Assembly: GCF_014651875.1 (NCBI RefSeq) | Contig: NZ_BMXS01000002.1 | Location: 260,446-324,445, forward strand | DNA: 64,000 nucleotides | Direction: 5' to 3' | Source: Litchfieldella qijiaojingensis | Lineage (GTDB): Bacteria; Pseudomonadota; Gammaproteobacteria; Pseudomonadales; Halomonadaceae | Part shown: piece after piece, positions 43,861 through 50,842 of the stretch | Position numbering within the stretch: position 1 is the stretch's first letter | Layout: each line of letters begins with the position of its first letter | Made by a program: the position numbers and the translations under genes | The notes under the pieces: generated by a model | Seen by the model: only the letters and a program-made list of their open reading frames with translations | What the model was told of the DNA's origin: nothing | Databases searched by the model: none

Positions 43861-45666
43861 TCAGATCTCGAAGCCCAAGCCAAAATCCTCAGCGGAGATC
43901 GTCATCAGCGACGCGGCACCCGCCTGGATCATCTGGGCGTGGGCGCGGGTACGCGGCAACAGGCGTTGGTAGAAGAAACGCGCGGTATCGAGCTTGGCCT
44001 TGTAGAAGGCATCTTCATCGCCGCCCAGGGACCGTTGCGCCTGCTTGGCGGCCCGCGCCCACAGGTAGGCCAGGGTCACGTAGCCGGAGTACATCAGGAA
44101 GTCGACGCTGGCCGCGCCCACTTCCTCGCGATCGTGCATTGCCTTCATGCCCACCTCCATGGTCAGCTCCCCCCACTCGGCGTTGAGCTTGGCCAGCGGT
44201 TCGATGAATTCCTTCAACGCAGGGTCACCGGCCTTGGCCTGGCAGAACTTGTGGATCTCCTTGGTAAAGAGCTTGAGCGTTTCCCCTTGGCTCATCAGCA
44301 CCTTGCGGCCCAACAGGTCGAGTGCCTGAACGCCAGTGGTGCCCTCGTAGAGACGGGTGATGCGCGCGTCACGCACGAATTGCTCCATGCCCCACTCACG
44401 AATGAAGCCATGACCGCCCAATACCTGCACACCTTCGTTGGTGGCTTCGAAGCCGACTTCGGTGAGGAAGGCCTTGACGACCGGGGTCAACAGGCCCAGC
44501 AGTGCCTCGGCACGTTCGCGCTCGGCGGCGTCCTGGTCATGCTCGACCAGATCGACCAGTTTCGCGGTGTACATCACCAGCATGCGCCCGCCTTCAGCGA
44601 AGGCCTTCTGGGTCAGCAGCATGCGGCGCACGTCAGGGTGCACAATGATCGGGTCGGCGGGCTTGGCCGGTTCCCTTGCACCGGAAAGGGCGCGCATCTG
44701 CAAGCGGTCGCGGGCATAGGCCAGCGCATTCTGGAAGCTGGCTTCCATCAAGCCCAGGCCCTGGATACCGACTCCGATACGCGCCACGTTCATCATCGTG
44801 AACATGCAGGCCAGGCCCTTGTTGGGTGGGCCGACCAAAAAACCGCGAGCAGCATCGAAGTTCATCACGCAGGTGGCATTGCCGTGGATGCCCATCTTGT
44901 GCTCCAGCGAACCGCAGGTCACGCCGTTACGTTCCCCCGGGTTGCCATCGGCATCGGGCAGGAACTTGGGTACCACGAACAGCGAGATGCCCTTTGAGCC
45001 TTCAGGGGCATCGGGCAGCTTGGCCAGTACCAGGTGGACGATATTCTCGGCCAGGTCGTGTTCGCCGGCGGAAATGAAGATCTTCGTGCCCGAGATTTCG
45101 TAAGCGCCGTCACCGGTCGGCACGGCACGGGTCTTGATCAACCCCAGGTCGGTACCGCAGTGCGGTTCGGTCAGACACATGGTGCCGGTCCATACGCCCT
45201 CGACCAGTTTGGTCAGGTAGCTGGCCTTCTGCTCGTCGCTACCGTGATGGCGCAGGGCATCGGCGGCGCCATGGGAAAGCCCTGGATACATGCCCCAGGC
45301 CAGGTTGGTGGCGCAGATCATTTCCGAAAGCACCATGCCCAGCGAATGCGGCAACCCCTGTCCACCGAACTCCGGTTCGGCTGACAAGCTCGGCCACCCC
45401 CCCTCCACGTACTGACGGTAGGCCTCCTTGAAGCCCTTGGGCGCCTTGACCTCGCCGCCTTCCAGCAAGCAGCCCTCCCGGTCACCGCTCTGGTTGAGCG
45501 GCAATAACACTTCACGAGTGAAACGTGCGCCCTCCGCGAGAATGGCGTTCACCACGTCGGGCGAGGCCTCTTCACCGCCTGGAAGGCGAGCATAGTGGGC
45601 GGGGAAGTCCAACATTTCGTCCATCACGAAACGCAGATCGCGCAGAGGGGCTTGATAGTCGGGCAT
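43861..45666 (-). CDS. Acyl-CoA dehydrogenase (DmdC-like, with C-terminal extension)
   Basis: FAD-dependent acyl-CoA dehydrogenase of 601 residues. ATG at 45666 is set by CAGGAG. N-terminal extra domain (MPDYQAPLRDLRFVMDEML), dehydrogenase core (CLTEPHCGTDLGLIKTRAV, ISGTKIFISAGEHDL, GHGFIREWGMEQFVRDARI, LYEGTTGVQALDLLGRKVL with the catalytic-region glutamate) and an AcDH_C tail. This long form includes 3-methylmercaptopropionyl-CoA dehydrogenase (DmdC) and general long-chain enzymes. Upstream palindrome at 45707 suggests fatty-acid control. It is probably a beta-oxidation enzyme; DMSP use is only a possibility. Confidence 0.88.
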   Translation of the reverse strand: MPDYQAPLRDLRFVMDEMLDFPAHYARLPGGEEASPDVVNAILAEGARFTREVLLPLNQSGDREGCLLEGGEVKAPKGFKEAYRQYVEGGWPSLSAEPEFGGQGLPHSLGMVLSEMICATNLAWGMYPGLSHGAADALRHHGSDEQKASYLTKLVEGVWTGTMCLTEPHCGTDLGLIKTRAVPTGDGAYEISGTKIFISAGEHDLAENIVHLVLAKLPDAPEGSKGISLFVVPKFLPDADGNPGERNGVTCGSLEHKMGIHGNATCVMNFDAARGFLVGPPNKGLACMFTMMNVARIGVGIQGLGLMEASFQNALAYARDRLQMRALSGAREPAKPADPIIVHPDVRRMLLTQKAFAEGGRMLVMYTAKLVDLVEHDQDAAERERAEALLGLLTPVVKAFLTEVGFEATNEGVQVLGGHGFIREWGMEQFVRDARITRLYEGTTGVQALDLLGRKVLMSQGETLKLFTKEIHKFCQAKAGDPALKEFIEPLAKLNAEWGELTMEVGMKAMHDREEVGAASVDFLMYSGYVTLAYLWARAAKQAQRSLGGDEDAFYKAKLDTARFFYQRLLPRTRAHAQMIQAGAASLMTISAEDFGLGFEI

Positions 45667-45706
45667 GTCGAACACTCCTGGAATCGATGCAAGGCGGCCA
45701 AGCCAA

Positions 45707-45724
45707 TTCAAACATATGTTTGAA
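45707..45724 (-). promoter_or_regulatory. PsrA/FadR-type operator candidate
   Basis: Perfect 18-bp palindrome TTCAAACATATGTTTGAA, 41 bp before the acyl-CoA dehydrogenase start. The CAAAC-N4-GTTTG core matches the published style of PsrA-type TetR operators of pseudomonads. A related word precedes fadE. Confidence 0.6.
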
Positions 45725-45777
45725 ATTAGCCAGTCCAGCATCGACAGTCAAGCGTTCGTTTAAATCGAGCGTCGAGC

Positions 45778-45829
45778 GCTGGAAGCTGGAAGCTGGAAGC
45801 TGGAAGCTGGAAGCTGGAAGCTGGAAGCT
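45778..45829. repeat. Heptanucleotide tandem repeat (7 copies)
   Basis: Seven exact GGAAGCT units (45781-45829) preceded by a partial GCT. No gene overlaps it. The number of copies could vary between strains. Confidence 0.9.
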
Positions 45830-45853
45830 AGCGTCAAGGGTTTTTCTTCAAGC

Positions 45854-45933
45854 TTCCAGGCGCGGAGCGCCGCTCTTCAAGCTTCTAGCTTATGACTTCC
45901 AGCCGCGGAGCGCCGCTCTTCAAGCTTCGAGCT
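45854..45933. repeat. Direct repeat of a 37-bp unit
   Basis: Two copies at 45854-45890 and 45897-45933 differ at two positions (TTCCAGGCGCGGAGCGCC against TTCCAGCCGCGGAGCGCC; CTTCTAGCT against CTTCGAGCT). Each unit contains a short palindrome (GGCGCTCCGCG type). It lies between the acyl-CoA dehydrogenase and SDR genes with the heptanucleotide repeat. Confidence 0.75.
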
Positions 45934-45937
45934 CCTG

Positions 45938-45958
45938 ACCCGGCGTAGCCGGGTTTAT
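45938..45958 (+). terminator. Terminator-like hairpin opposite the SDR gene
   Basis: CCCGGC-GTA-GCCGGG followed by TTTATT on the + strand. The only transcript that would use it is antisense to the neighbouring minus-strand genes; it could limit antisense reading. On the minus strand it is a hairpin without T tract. Confidence 0.35.
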
Positions 45959-46725
45959 TGCATCCGAATTCCGCCATCGAGGCGAATCACTTCGCCGTTG
46001 AGCATGGGATTGACGATGATCTGCTCGGCGAGCATGGCGAACTCCCCCGGTTTGCCCAGGCGCTTGGGAAACGGCACCGACGCCGAGAGCTCGGCCACCG
46101 CTTCGTCGGGTAGCTCACTCATCATTGGCGTCTCGAATACGCCCGGCGCAATGCTCATCACTCGGATGCCGTGCCGCGATAGCTCTCGGGCCAACGGCAG
46201 GGTCATGCCCACCACACCGGCCTTGGAGGCACTGTAGGCAGCCTGGCCCACCTGGCCATCGAAGGCGGCAATGGAAGCCGTGGTGACGATCACCCCTCGC
46301 TCACCGTCTTCACCCTGCGAGTTCTTGGTCATGGCGGCAGCGGCCAGACGCAACACGTTGAAGGTGCCCACCAGGTTGATGTTGACGGTCCGCACATAGG
46401 CGTCGAGATCGGCCGGCTTACCCTCGCGGTCGACCAACTTGGCGACACTGACGACACCGGCGCAGTGAACCACCCCATGCAGACCGCTGCCCTCGCCACC
46501 CACGGCAACCGCCTTGTCCACCGCCGCTTGCATGTCGTCTGCGGAGGTCACATCACCGCGCACCGCGAGGGCTGCATCGCCCAAGCGCTCGGCCAATGCC
46601 TCCACCTTGTCGCTCAGGTCGCACAGCACCACCTGGCCACCGCCGGCCACCAGCCGCTCGGCGGTAGCCGCTCCCAGGCCGGAGGCCGCTCCCGTTATCA
46701 AAAAGGTCTTGTTACGTACTTGCAT
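45955..46725 (-). CDS. SDR-family 3-hydroxyacyl-CoA dehydrogenase-like protein
   Basis: Short-chain dehydrogenase of 256 residues, of the type II HSD10-like 3-hydroxyacyl-CoA dehydrogenase group. Cofactor motif [15 protein letters not shown] (about 11-25), aspartate selecting NAD (VVLCDLSD), catalytic serine ASIAAFDGQ, Tyr-Lys [12 protein letters not shown], and [10 protein letters not shown]. Likely oxidises 3-hydroxyacyl-CoA, in keeping with nearby acyl-CoA dehydrogenase and thiolase genes. The TetR gene lies 21 bp upstream on the same strand. Confidence 0.88.
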   Translation of the reverse strand: MQVRNKTFLITGAASGLGAATAERLVAGGGQVVLCDLSDKVEALAERLGDAALAVRGDVTSADDMQAAVDKAVAVGGEGSGLHGVVHCAGVVSVAKLVDREGKPADLDAYVRTVNINLVGTFNVLRLAAAAMTKNSQGEDGERGVIVTTASIAAFDGQVGQAAYSASKAGVVGMTLPLARELSRHGIRVMSIAPGVFETPMMSELPDEAVAELSASVPFPKRLGKPGEFAMLAEQIIVNPMLNGEVIRLDGGIRMQ

Positions 46726-46746
46726 TGCCTTGCCTCTACTCTCAAG

Positions 46747-47325
46747 TCAGTGACCATGGGCGGTCATCATGGCGATCAGCTCACGCGCCAGTTCTTCCGG
46801 CGATCGTTGTCCAGCCGGGTCGTACCAGCGTACCGTCCAGTTCAATGCACCCAGCACGAAGCGCGACACCAGAAACTTGTCACCGCGAATCAGGCCCGCT
46901 TCCAACGCATCGGCGATCACCGATTGCCACAAGGCCTCGTAAGCATCGCGCAGGTGAATCAGGTGCTCACGGGACGCCTCATCCAGGCGGCGCCACTCGT
47001 AGAGGGCGACGACATGGGCATTACGGTCGGTCAGCAGGGTTTCCAGATGTGCTCGCGCCATGGCGTGCAAGCGTGCTTCCGGAGTGTTCTCGCATTGCGC
47101 CAGCGACTCTTTGGCAATGGTCAGGGCATTCTGGGTTCCCTCCTCGATCACCGCGCAGAGAATCTCCTGCTTGTCGCGGAAGTGATGAAAGAGACTGCCC
47201 GACTTGATGCCCATTTCCTGGGCCAACATACGCACCGTGGTGCGGTCGAAGCCCTCCTGCACGAAAAGTTGGGCGGCGACTCGAGTCAATTCCTTGCGGC
47301 GGGGTGAGTCATTCACTACATTCAT
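46747..47325 (-). CDS. TetR-family transcriptional regulator
   Basis: Regulator of 192 residues. N-terminal HTH: RKELTRVAAQLFVQEGFDRT, then TVRMLAQEMGIKSGSLFHHF (about residues 11-50), followed by a helical ligand domain with MARAHLETLLTDRNAHVVAL. ATG at 47325 is preferred to a GTG three codons earlier; neither has a strong ribosome site. Co-transcribed with the SDR gene (21 bp) and divergent from the thiolase, so it probably regulates these beta-oxidation genes in answer to an acyl-CoA. Resemblance to PsrA/LiuR types is in context only. Confidence 0.85.
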   Translation of the reverse strand: MNVVNDSPRRKELTRVAAQLFVQEGFDRTTVRMLAQEMGIKSGSLFHHFRDKQEILCAVIEEGTQNALTIAKESLAQCENTPEARLHAMARAHLETLLTDRNAHVVALYEWRRLDEASREHLIHLRDAYEALWQSVIADALEAGLIRGDKFLVSRFVLGALNWTVRWYDPAGQRSPEELARELIAMMTAHGH

Positions 47326-47424
47326 CGCATTCACACTAGCGCTTGCTTGGTTACGATTGAGCAAACCATAGCCACCTATAATGGTCAACGCTAGAGGACC
47401 ACGAGAAATTCCAGGAGCCCCGCC

Positions 47425-48612
47425 ATGTCCCACCACGACGATATCGTGATTCTTTCTGCAACCCGGACACCCATGGGCGCCATGCTAGGGAGCCTCGCTA
47501 GCCTCACCGCACCCGAGCTCGCCGCGACCGCCATCCGCGCCGCCATCGAGCGTGCGGGCCTTGCCGCCGAGGCTTTCGACGAAGGCATCCTAGGCTGCGT
47601 GCTCCCCGCCGGGGTCAAACAAGGACCGGCGCGTCAGGCCATGCGTCAGGCCGGGATTCCCGATGCCATCGGCGCCACCACCATCAACAAGCTATGCGGC
47701 TCGGGCATGAAGGCGACCATGCTGGCCCATGACCTGATTCGCGCCGGTAGCGGCGAAATCATCCTGGCCGGAGGCATGGAATCGATGTCCAATGCCCCGC
47801 ATGTGCTGACCAAGGCGCGCAGCGGCTACCGCCTGGGTCATGGTGAGTTGAAAGACCACATGTTCCTCGACGGCCTGGAGGATGCAGAGACCGGCAAGTT
47901 GATGGGTGCCTTCGCCCAGCACATCTCCGATGAGCGTGGTTATTCCCGCGAGCGCATGGACGATTTCGCCATCGCCTCGCTGGAACGGGCCATGGCGGCG
48001 CACGAGGCCGGTTACCTGGCAGGTGAGATGGTTCCGGTGACGGTGTCTACGCGCCAGGGTGAAAGCATCGTCGACCGTGATGAGCAGCCTTTCCAGGCTC
48101 GGCTCGACAAGGTTCGCAGCCTCAAGCCAGCGTTCTCCAAGGACGGCACCATCACCGCGGCCAACTCCAGCTCGATCTCCGACGGCGCCTCGGCGTTGAT
48201 CCTGGCCAGCTCGGACGCCGCCCGCGTACATGGCGTCACTCCCATCGCGCGGATGCTCGGCCACAGCACTCATTCCCGGCATCCCAGCGAATTCACCATC
48301 GCACCGGTGGGCGCCATCGGCAAATTGATGGACAAGCTCGACTGGAGCGTGGACGACGTCGACCTGTTCGAGATCAACGAAGCCTTTGCCGTGGTTACCC
48401 TGCTGGCCATGGATGGGCTCAACCTGCCACACGACAAGGTCAACGTGTTCGGTGGTGCCTGTGCCCAAGGCCACCCTATCGGCTCCACCGGCTCGCGGAT
48501 CATCGCCACCTTGATCAACGCCCTGCGCGTCAAGGGCGGCAAGCGTGGCATCGCCAGCCTGTGCATCGGCGGCGGCGAAGCCACTGCCGTGGCGATCGAG
48601 CTGGTCGACTGA
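47425..48612 (+). CDS. Acetyl-CoA C-acetyltransferase (thiolase)
   Basis: Thiolase of 395 residues. Nucleophilic cysteine in INKLCGSGMKATMLAHD (Cys near residue 90), second-cysteine signature LCIGGGEATAVA near the C-terminus, and GGACAQGHPIGSTGSRI with the catalytic histidine, plus NEAFAVVTLLAM. The biosynthetic-type AtoB/PhaA fold condenses two acetyl-CoA or cleaves acetoacetyl-CoA; length and the short LSTD loop agree with acetoacetyl-CoA thiolase. Divergent from the TetR gene with about 100 bp between. No phaB/phaC is near, so beta-oxidation or ketone metabolism is the likely setting. Confidence 0.92.
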   Translation: MSHHDDIVILSATRTPMGAMLGSLASLTAPELAATAIRAAIERAGLAAEAFDEGILGCVLPAGVKQGPARQAMRQAGIPDAIGATTINKLCGSGMKATMLAHDLIRAGSGEIILAGGMESMSNAPHVLTKARSGYRLGHGELKDHMFLDGLEDAETGKLMGAFAQHISDERGYSRERMDDFAIASLERAMAAHEAGYLAGEMVPVTVSTRQGESIVDRDEQPFQARLDKVRSLKPAFSKDGTITAANSSSISDGASALILASSDAARVHGVTPIARMLGHSTHSRHPSEFTIAPVGAIGKLMDKLDWSVDDVDLFEINEAFAVVTLLAMDGLNLPHDKVNVFGGACAQGHPIGSTGSRIIATLINALRVKGGKRGIASLCIGGGEATAVAIELVD

Positions 48613-48681
48613 TCCCGCATGAGTAAGCCACTTCGGGCCACACGGATGTGACCCGGCAACATCACTCGTCGCGACGGGCAG

Positions 48682-49008
48682 CTAGCTTCCCAGATGCCCG
48701 TATTCAACCCGCCGACGCAAGCAGAACACCGGGATTCCCTCTTGATCCACGGTGTCAATCAGGCGCTCGGCAAGATCATCGTCAAGGACATACATCAATT
48801 CGACCGGCTGGTCATCGAGCTCGAAGAAGTGAGCGGAATGCAGATATCCGTTCTCGCCGGTACCTTCGACGTCAACTCGGCGGGTCATGCGCCGAATGCC
48901 CAGGTCTCGGGCGCACTCAGCGACCGCCTCGATGGCACGCTTGCCCTTGTGGCGCCGTGACTGCGGCGCCATGAAGATCACTTCGTAACCGGCTTGCAGC
49001 GTTTTCAT
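48682..49008 (-). CDS. DUF190 domain protein (CrcB-associated)
   Basis: Protein of 108 residues with the PII-like DUF190 fold: EVIFMAPQSRRHKGKRAIEA (about 9-28) and PVELMYVLDDDLAERLIDTV (about 70-89). ATG at 49008 overlaps the crcB stop by 4 bp (ATGA), a pairing seen widely. It is thought to modulate the fluoride channel, but the mechanism is not established. The frame is open far upstream but only this part is conserved. Confidence 0.88.
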   Translation of the reverse strand: MKTLQAGYEVIFMAPQSRRHKGKRAIEAVAECARDLGIRRMTRRVDVEGTGENGYLHSAHFFELDDQPVELMYVLDDDLAERLIDTVDQEGIPVFCLRRRVEYGHLGS

Positions 49009-49403
49009 TTGGCAACTCCCATCAGTGCTCTCAAACCTGCAAAGGTGGCGATACCAAGCCCAGTCATCAACAGTGCTCCCCCCACGTGCAATCCGATTCC
49101 CAGAAGCGCCATCCCCCATTTCTCCGACTGAATATTGGTAAAAATCTCGGCCGAGAAGGTGGAAAACGTGGTCAACGCCCCTAAAAAGCCCGTCACCAGG
49201 AATAACCGCCACTCGGGAGAAAGCTGGGGCAGATGAGCAAACAAGGCAACCGCCAGGCCGATCGCCCAGGCTCCCAGCCAATTGGCCACCAGAGTGCCAG
49301 GTGGGATGGAGGGGAAGCAGGCGTTCAGCCATACACCCAGCCCCCAGCGCAGATTGGCCCCCAGCACGGCGCCGGTGCTGACGGCAAGTATCGATAACCA
49401 CAT
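49005..49403 (-). CDS. crcB: Fluoride channel CrcB/Fluc
   Basis: Small dual-topology membrane protein of 132 residues with four helices. The signature GTLVANWLGAWAIGLAVAL (about 41-59) with the central asparagine, and the fluoride-binding GFLGALTTFSTFSAE near residue 75 with paired phenylalanines, are diagnostic. It exports fluoride. ATG at 49403 matches the family length; the upstream ORF extension is unconserved. A structured leader precedes it, but the known fluoride riboswitch sequence was not found. Confidence 0.93.
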   Translation of the reverse strand: MWLSILAVSTGAVLGANLRWGLGVWLNACFPSIPPGTLVANWLGAWAIGLAVALFAHLPQLSPEWRLFLVTGFLGALTTFSTFSAEIFTNIQSEKWGMALLGIGLHVGGALLMTGLGIATFAGLRALMGVAK

Positions 49404-49447
49404 CAGAACGTCGTCCTTGTGTCGCGAGGTTCGTTTGTCACCAACAA

Positions 49448-49490
49448 GGGCTTGCCTCCGGGAAGCGACCGCCCAACCGCTCTGCCGGTT
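49448..49490 (-). other. Structured 5' leader of crcB
   Basis: On the minus strand AACCG-GCAGAG-CGGTT (49475-49490) forms a hairpin and GGGC...GCCC (49448-49474) encloses a second stem GCTTC-CCG-GAGGC with one wobble pair. Together they give two stacked hairpins about 45 bp before the crcB start. The fluoride riboswitch consensus is not recognised. Confidence 0.4.
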
Positions 49491-49535
49491 TCGCAGCTTA
49501 TCCCCATGATTGCCGGGATTGAATACATATGAAAC

Positions 49536-49547
49536 AGCATATATGCT
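49536..49547. promoter_or_regulatory. Palindrome in the crcB divergent promoter region
   Basis: AGCATATATGCT, a perfect 12-bp palindrome in an AT-rich stretch between crcB and the 77-residue gene. It may be a regulator site or part of a promoter. Confidence 0.35.
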
Positions 49548-49583
49548 CTTATCCATATACCCCTGTTGGCGACAGAATTCATC

Positions 49584-49817
49584 ATGAACGACTTACCCAA
49601 TATCGTCGACCGGCATTTCCAGGTGCCCGACACCGACAGCCTGTTCGATCCCGCCTTCACATCACCTTTCTATGATCGCATCGTCGATGTCATGGAAGAA
49701 CTGATGAAGTTCACTTGGCTGATCCGCGACCGCAGCGGTTACCTGACCGACCGCTATTCCGAACGCAAGGAAAGTGCCGAGGAAGTGTCGAAGCGCGTCA
49801 ACCAGCGAGCGATGTAA
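49584..49817 (+). CDS. Small hypothetical protein
   Basis: Protein of 77 residues; ATG at 49584 (an upstream in-frame TTG is less likely). Acidic helical middle ([19 protein letters not shown]) and a charged C-terminus ([20 protein letters not shown]) suggest a soluble helical protein. No signal peptide or metal motif, and no recognised family. Divergent from crcB and upstream of the ArsR gene. Confidence 0.55.
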   Translation: MNDLPNIVDRHFQVPDTDSLFDPAFTSPFYDRIVDVMEELMKFTWLIRDRSGYLTDRYSERKESAEEVSKRVNQRAM

Positions 49818-49858
49818 GATCCCCGGGAGGCGTCACCACCCGGGTTTCAGAGGAGTCG

Positions 49859-49888
49859 TCAATGTTTCAATTTTTCTTGAAACATTGA
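49859..49888 (+). promoter_or_regulatory. Likely ArsR-family operator
   Basis: TCAATGTTTCAA-TTTTTC-TTGAAACATTGA: perfect 12-bp arms with a 6-base spacer, 20 bp before the regulator start. Size and symmetry are typical of ArsR/SmtB operators; autoregulation is inferred. Confidence 0.7.
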
Positions 49889-49907
49889 TTTCATCTATTA
49901 TTGAAAT

Positions 49908-50291
49908 ATGACCAATGACAACGTTGCAGCCAAGAAGCTTTCCGCTCTTGCCCATCCGGTGCGCCTGGCCGCCATTCGGCGGCTGGTCGCGGCCGGCCCC
50001 AACGGCTTGCCGGCCGGTAGACTCAGTGCCGCGCTGGATGTTTCCCCGAATGCCTTGACCTTTCACTTGCAGAAACTGGCCCTAGCCGGACTGGTCCAGT
50101 CTCGCCGCAAAGGGCAGTTCGTGATCTACCGTGCCATATTCGATGACCTGCTGGACTTGGTGGATCACCTGGTCGGTGCCTGTTGCACCGAGTCAGTGGA
50201 AACCTGCGGCCCACGCTGCCCTTCACAAGGAAACGGGACGGCAACCCCACCCATCCCTTCGTATGGCGAAGAAGGAGTCGACCATGATTGA
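49908..50291 (+). CDS. ArsR-family helix-turn-helix regulator
   Basis: Protein of 127 residues with the ArsR winged helix (KLSALAHPVRLAAIRRLVAA, ALDVSPNALTFHLQKLALAG, GQFVIYRAIFDDLLDLVDH). After the wing a cysteine-rich tail GACCTESVETCGPRC (near residues 90-105) could bind a soft metal or arsenite, though the common CVC site of ArsR is absent. Its stop overlaps the following membrane-protein start (ATGATTGA), so the two are co-expressed. A perfect operator lies directly upstream. It probably controls this pair and perhaps the arsenate/chromate genes close by. Confidence 0.88.
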   Translation: MTNDNVAAKKLSALAHPVRLAAIRRLVAAGPNGLPAGRLSAALDVSPNALTFHLQKLALAGLVQSRRKGQFVIYRAIFDDLLDLVDHLVGACCTESVETCGPRCPSQGNGTATPPIPSYGEEGVDHD

Positions 50292-50739
50292 AGCGCAAAG
50301 AAATGGTAGATCCTTGCCACGTGCCGTAGGAATCGGCATCGCCGTCTCCCTTATTACGGCATTGATCATGGTGTCGTTGCTGAAGGCCGGCATTTCGCCC
50401 TTCCCCAAACCACCATCACTGGCTTTTGCCGAAACCCTTCTGGGACGTCCCCTGCCCATGCCGGTAGGCCTGCTGTTCCACACGGTTTATGTCACGTTCT
50501 GGTCGGTGATCTTCGTGCGTTATTTTCCCCGCCGGAACCTGCTGACCGCACTGGCTCTGGCCTTAGTTCTTTGGCTGGTGATCCTGGTGGTGTTCTTTCC
50601 TATCGTGGGATGGGGATTGGCTGGGCTTGCCATTGGCCCCCAATTGATCCCGGCATCCGCGCTGCCGCATCTGTTGTTCGGCATTCTGCTGTGGGGACTG
50701 GATCGCTACCTGCCCGGCAAAGCGTCTCATGCCACGTAG
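50284..50739 (+). CDS. Small integral membrane protein, partner of the ArsR regulator
   Basis: Protein of 151 residues with four hydrophobic segments (VGIGIAVSLITALIMVSLL, LLFHTVYVTFWSVIFV, LLTALALALVLWLVILVVFF, ALPHLLFGILLWGLD). ATG at 50284 overlaps the ArsR gene end. Charged or polar features are few; the signature FPIVGWGLAGLAIGP and the loop SLAFAETLLGRPLPMPVG are shared with unnamed proteins encoded beside ArsR genes, as far as I recall. No ion-transport motif is recognised. The overlap suggests it answers the same signal as the regulator. Confidence 0.7.
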   Translation: MIEAQRNGRSLPRAVGIGIAVSLITALIMVSLLKAGISPFPKPPSLAFAETLLGRPLPMPVGLLFHTVYVTFWSVIFVRYFPRRNLLTALALALVLWLVILVVFFPIVGWGLAGLAIGPQLIPASALPHLLFGILLWGLDRYLPGKASHAT

Positions 50740-50740
50740 G

Positions 50741-50842
50741 GTTTGTTCGAAAGTCGCCGAGCGACTGACCAGACTCGGCTACACCCAGGTATATCACTAC
50801 GTCGGTGGCAAGAAAGCTTGGGTAGACGCAGGCCTGCCTTCA
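50741..50842 (+). pseudogene. C-terminal remnant of a rhodanese-domain protein
   Basis: The frame starting at 50741 reads CSKVAERLTRLGYTQVYHYV then GGKKAWVDAGLP, which matches the last third of small rhodanese-like sulfurtransferases (LGY-x-x-VY-x-YVGGK-x-x-W-x-x-AGLP). The catalytic cysteine loop and the N-terminal two thirds are gone. It is truncated at its start by the preceding gene and runs into the convergent chrA stop. Confidence 0.7.

Noticed and set aside
43837-44997. 386-codon plus-strand frame opposite the acyl-CoA dehydrogenase
   Set aside because: A shadow frame; the minus-strand gene has all catalytic motifs.
45778-45933. CRISPR array
   Set aside because: The units are 7 bp without spacers, followed by two 37-bp repeats; no cas gene is present.
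49404-49556. Fluoride riboswitch before crcB
   Set aside because: The conserved GGNGAUGG and CUGAUGRC-type blocks could not be found, so it is listed only as a structured leader.
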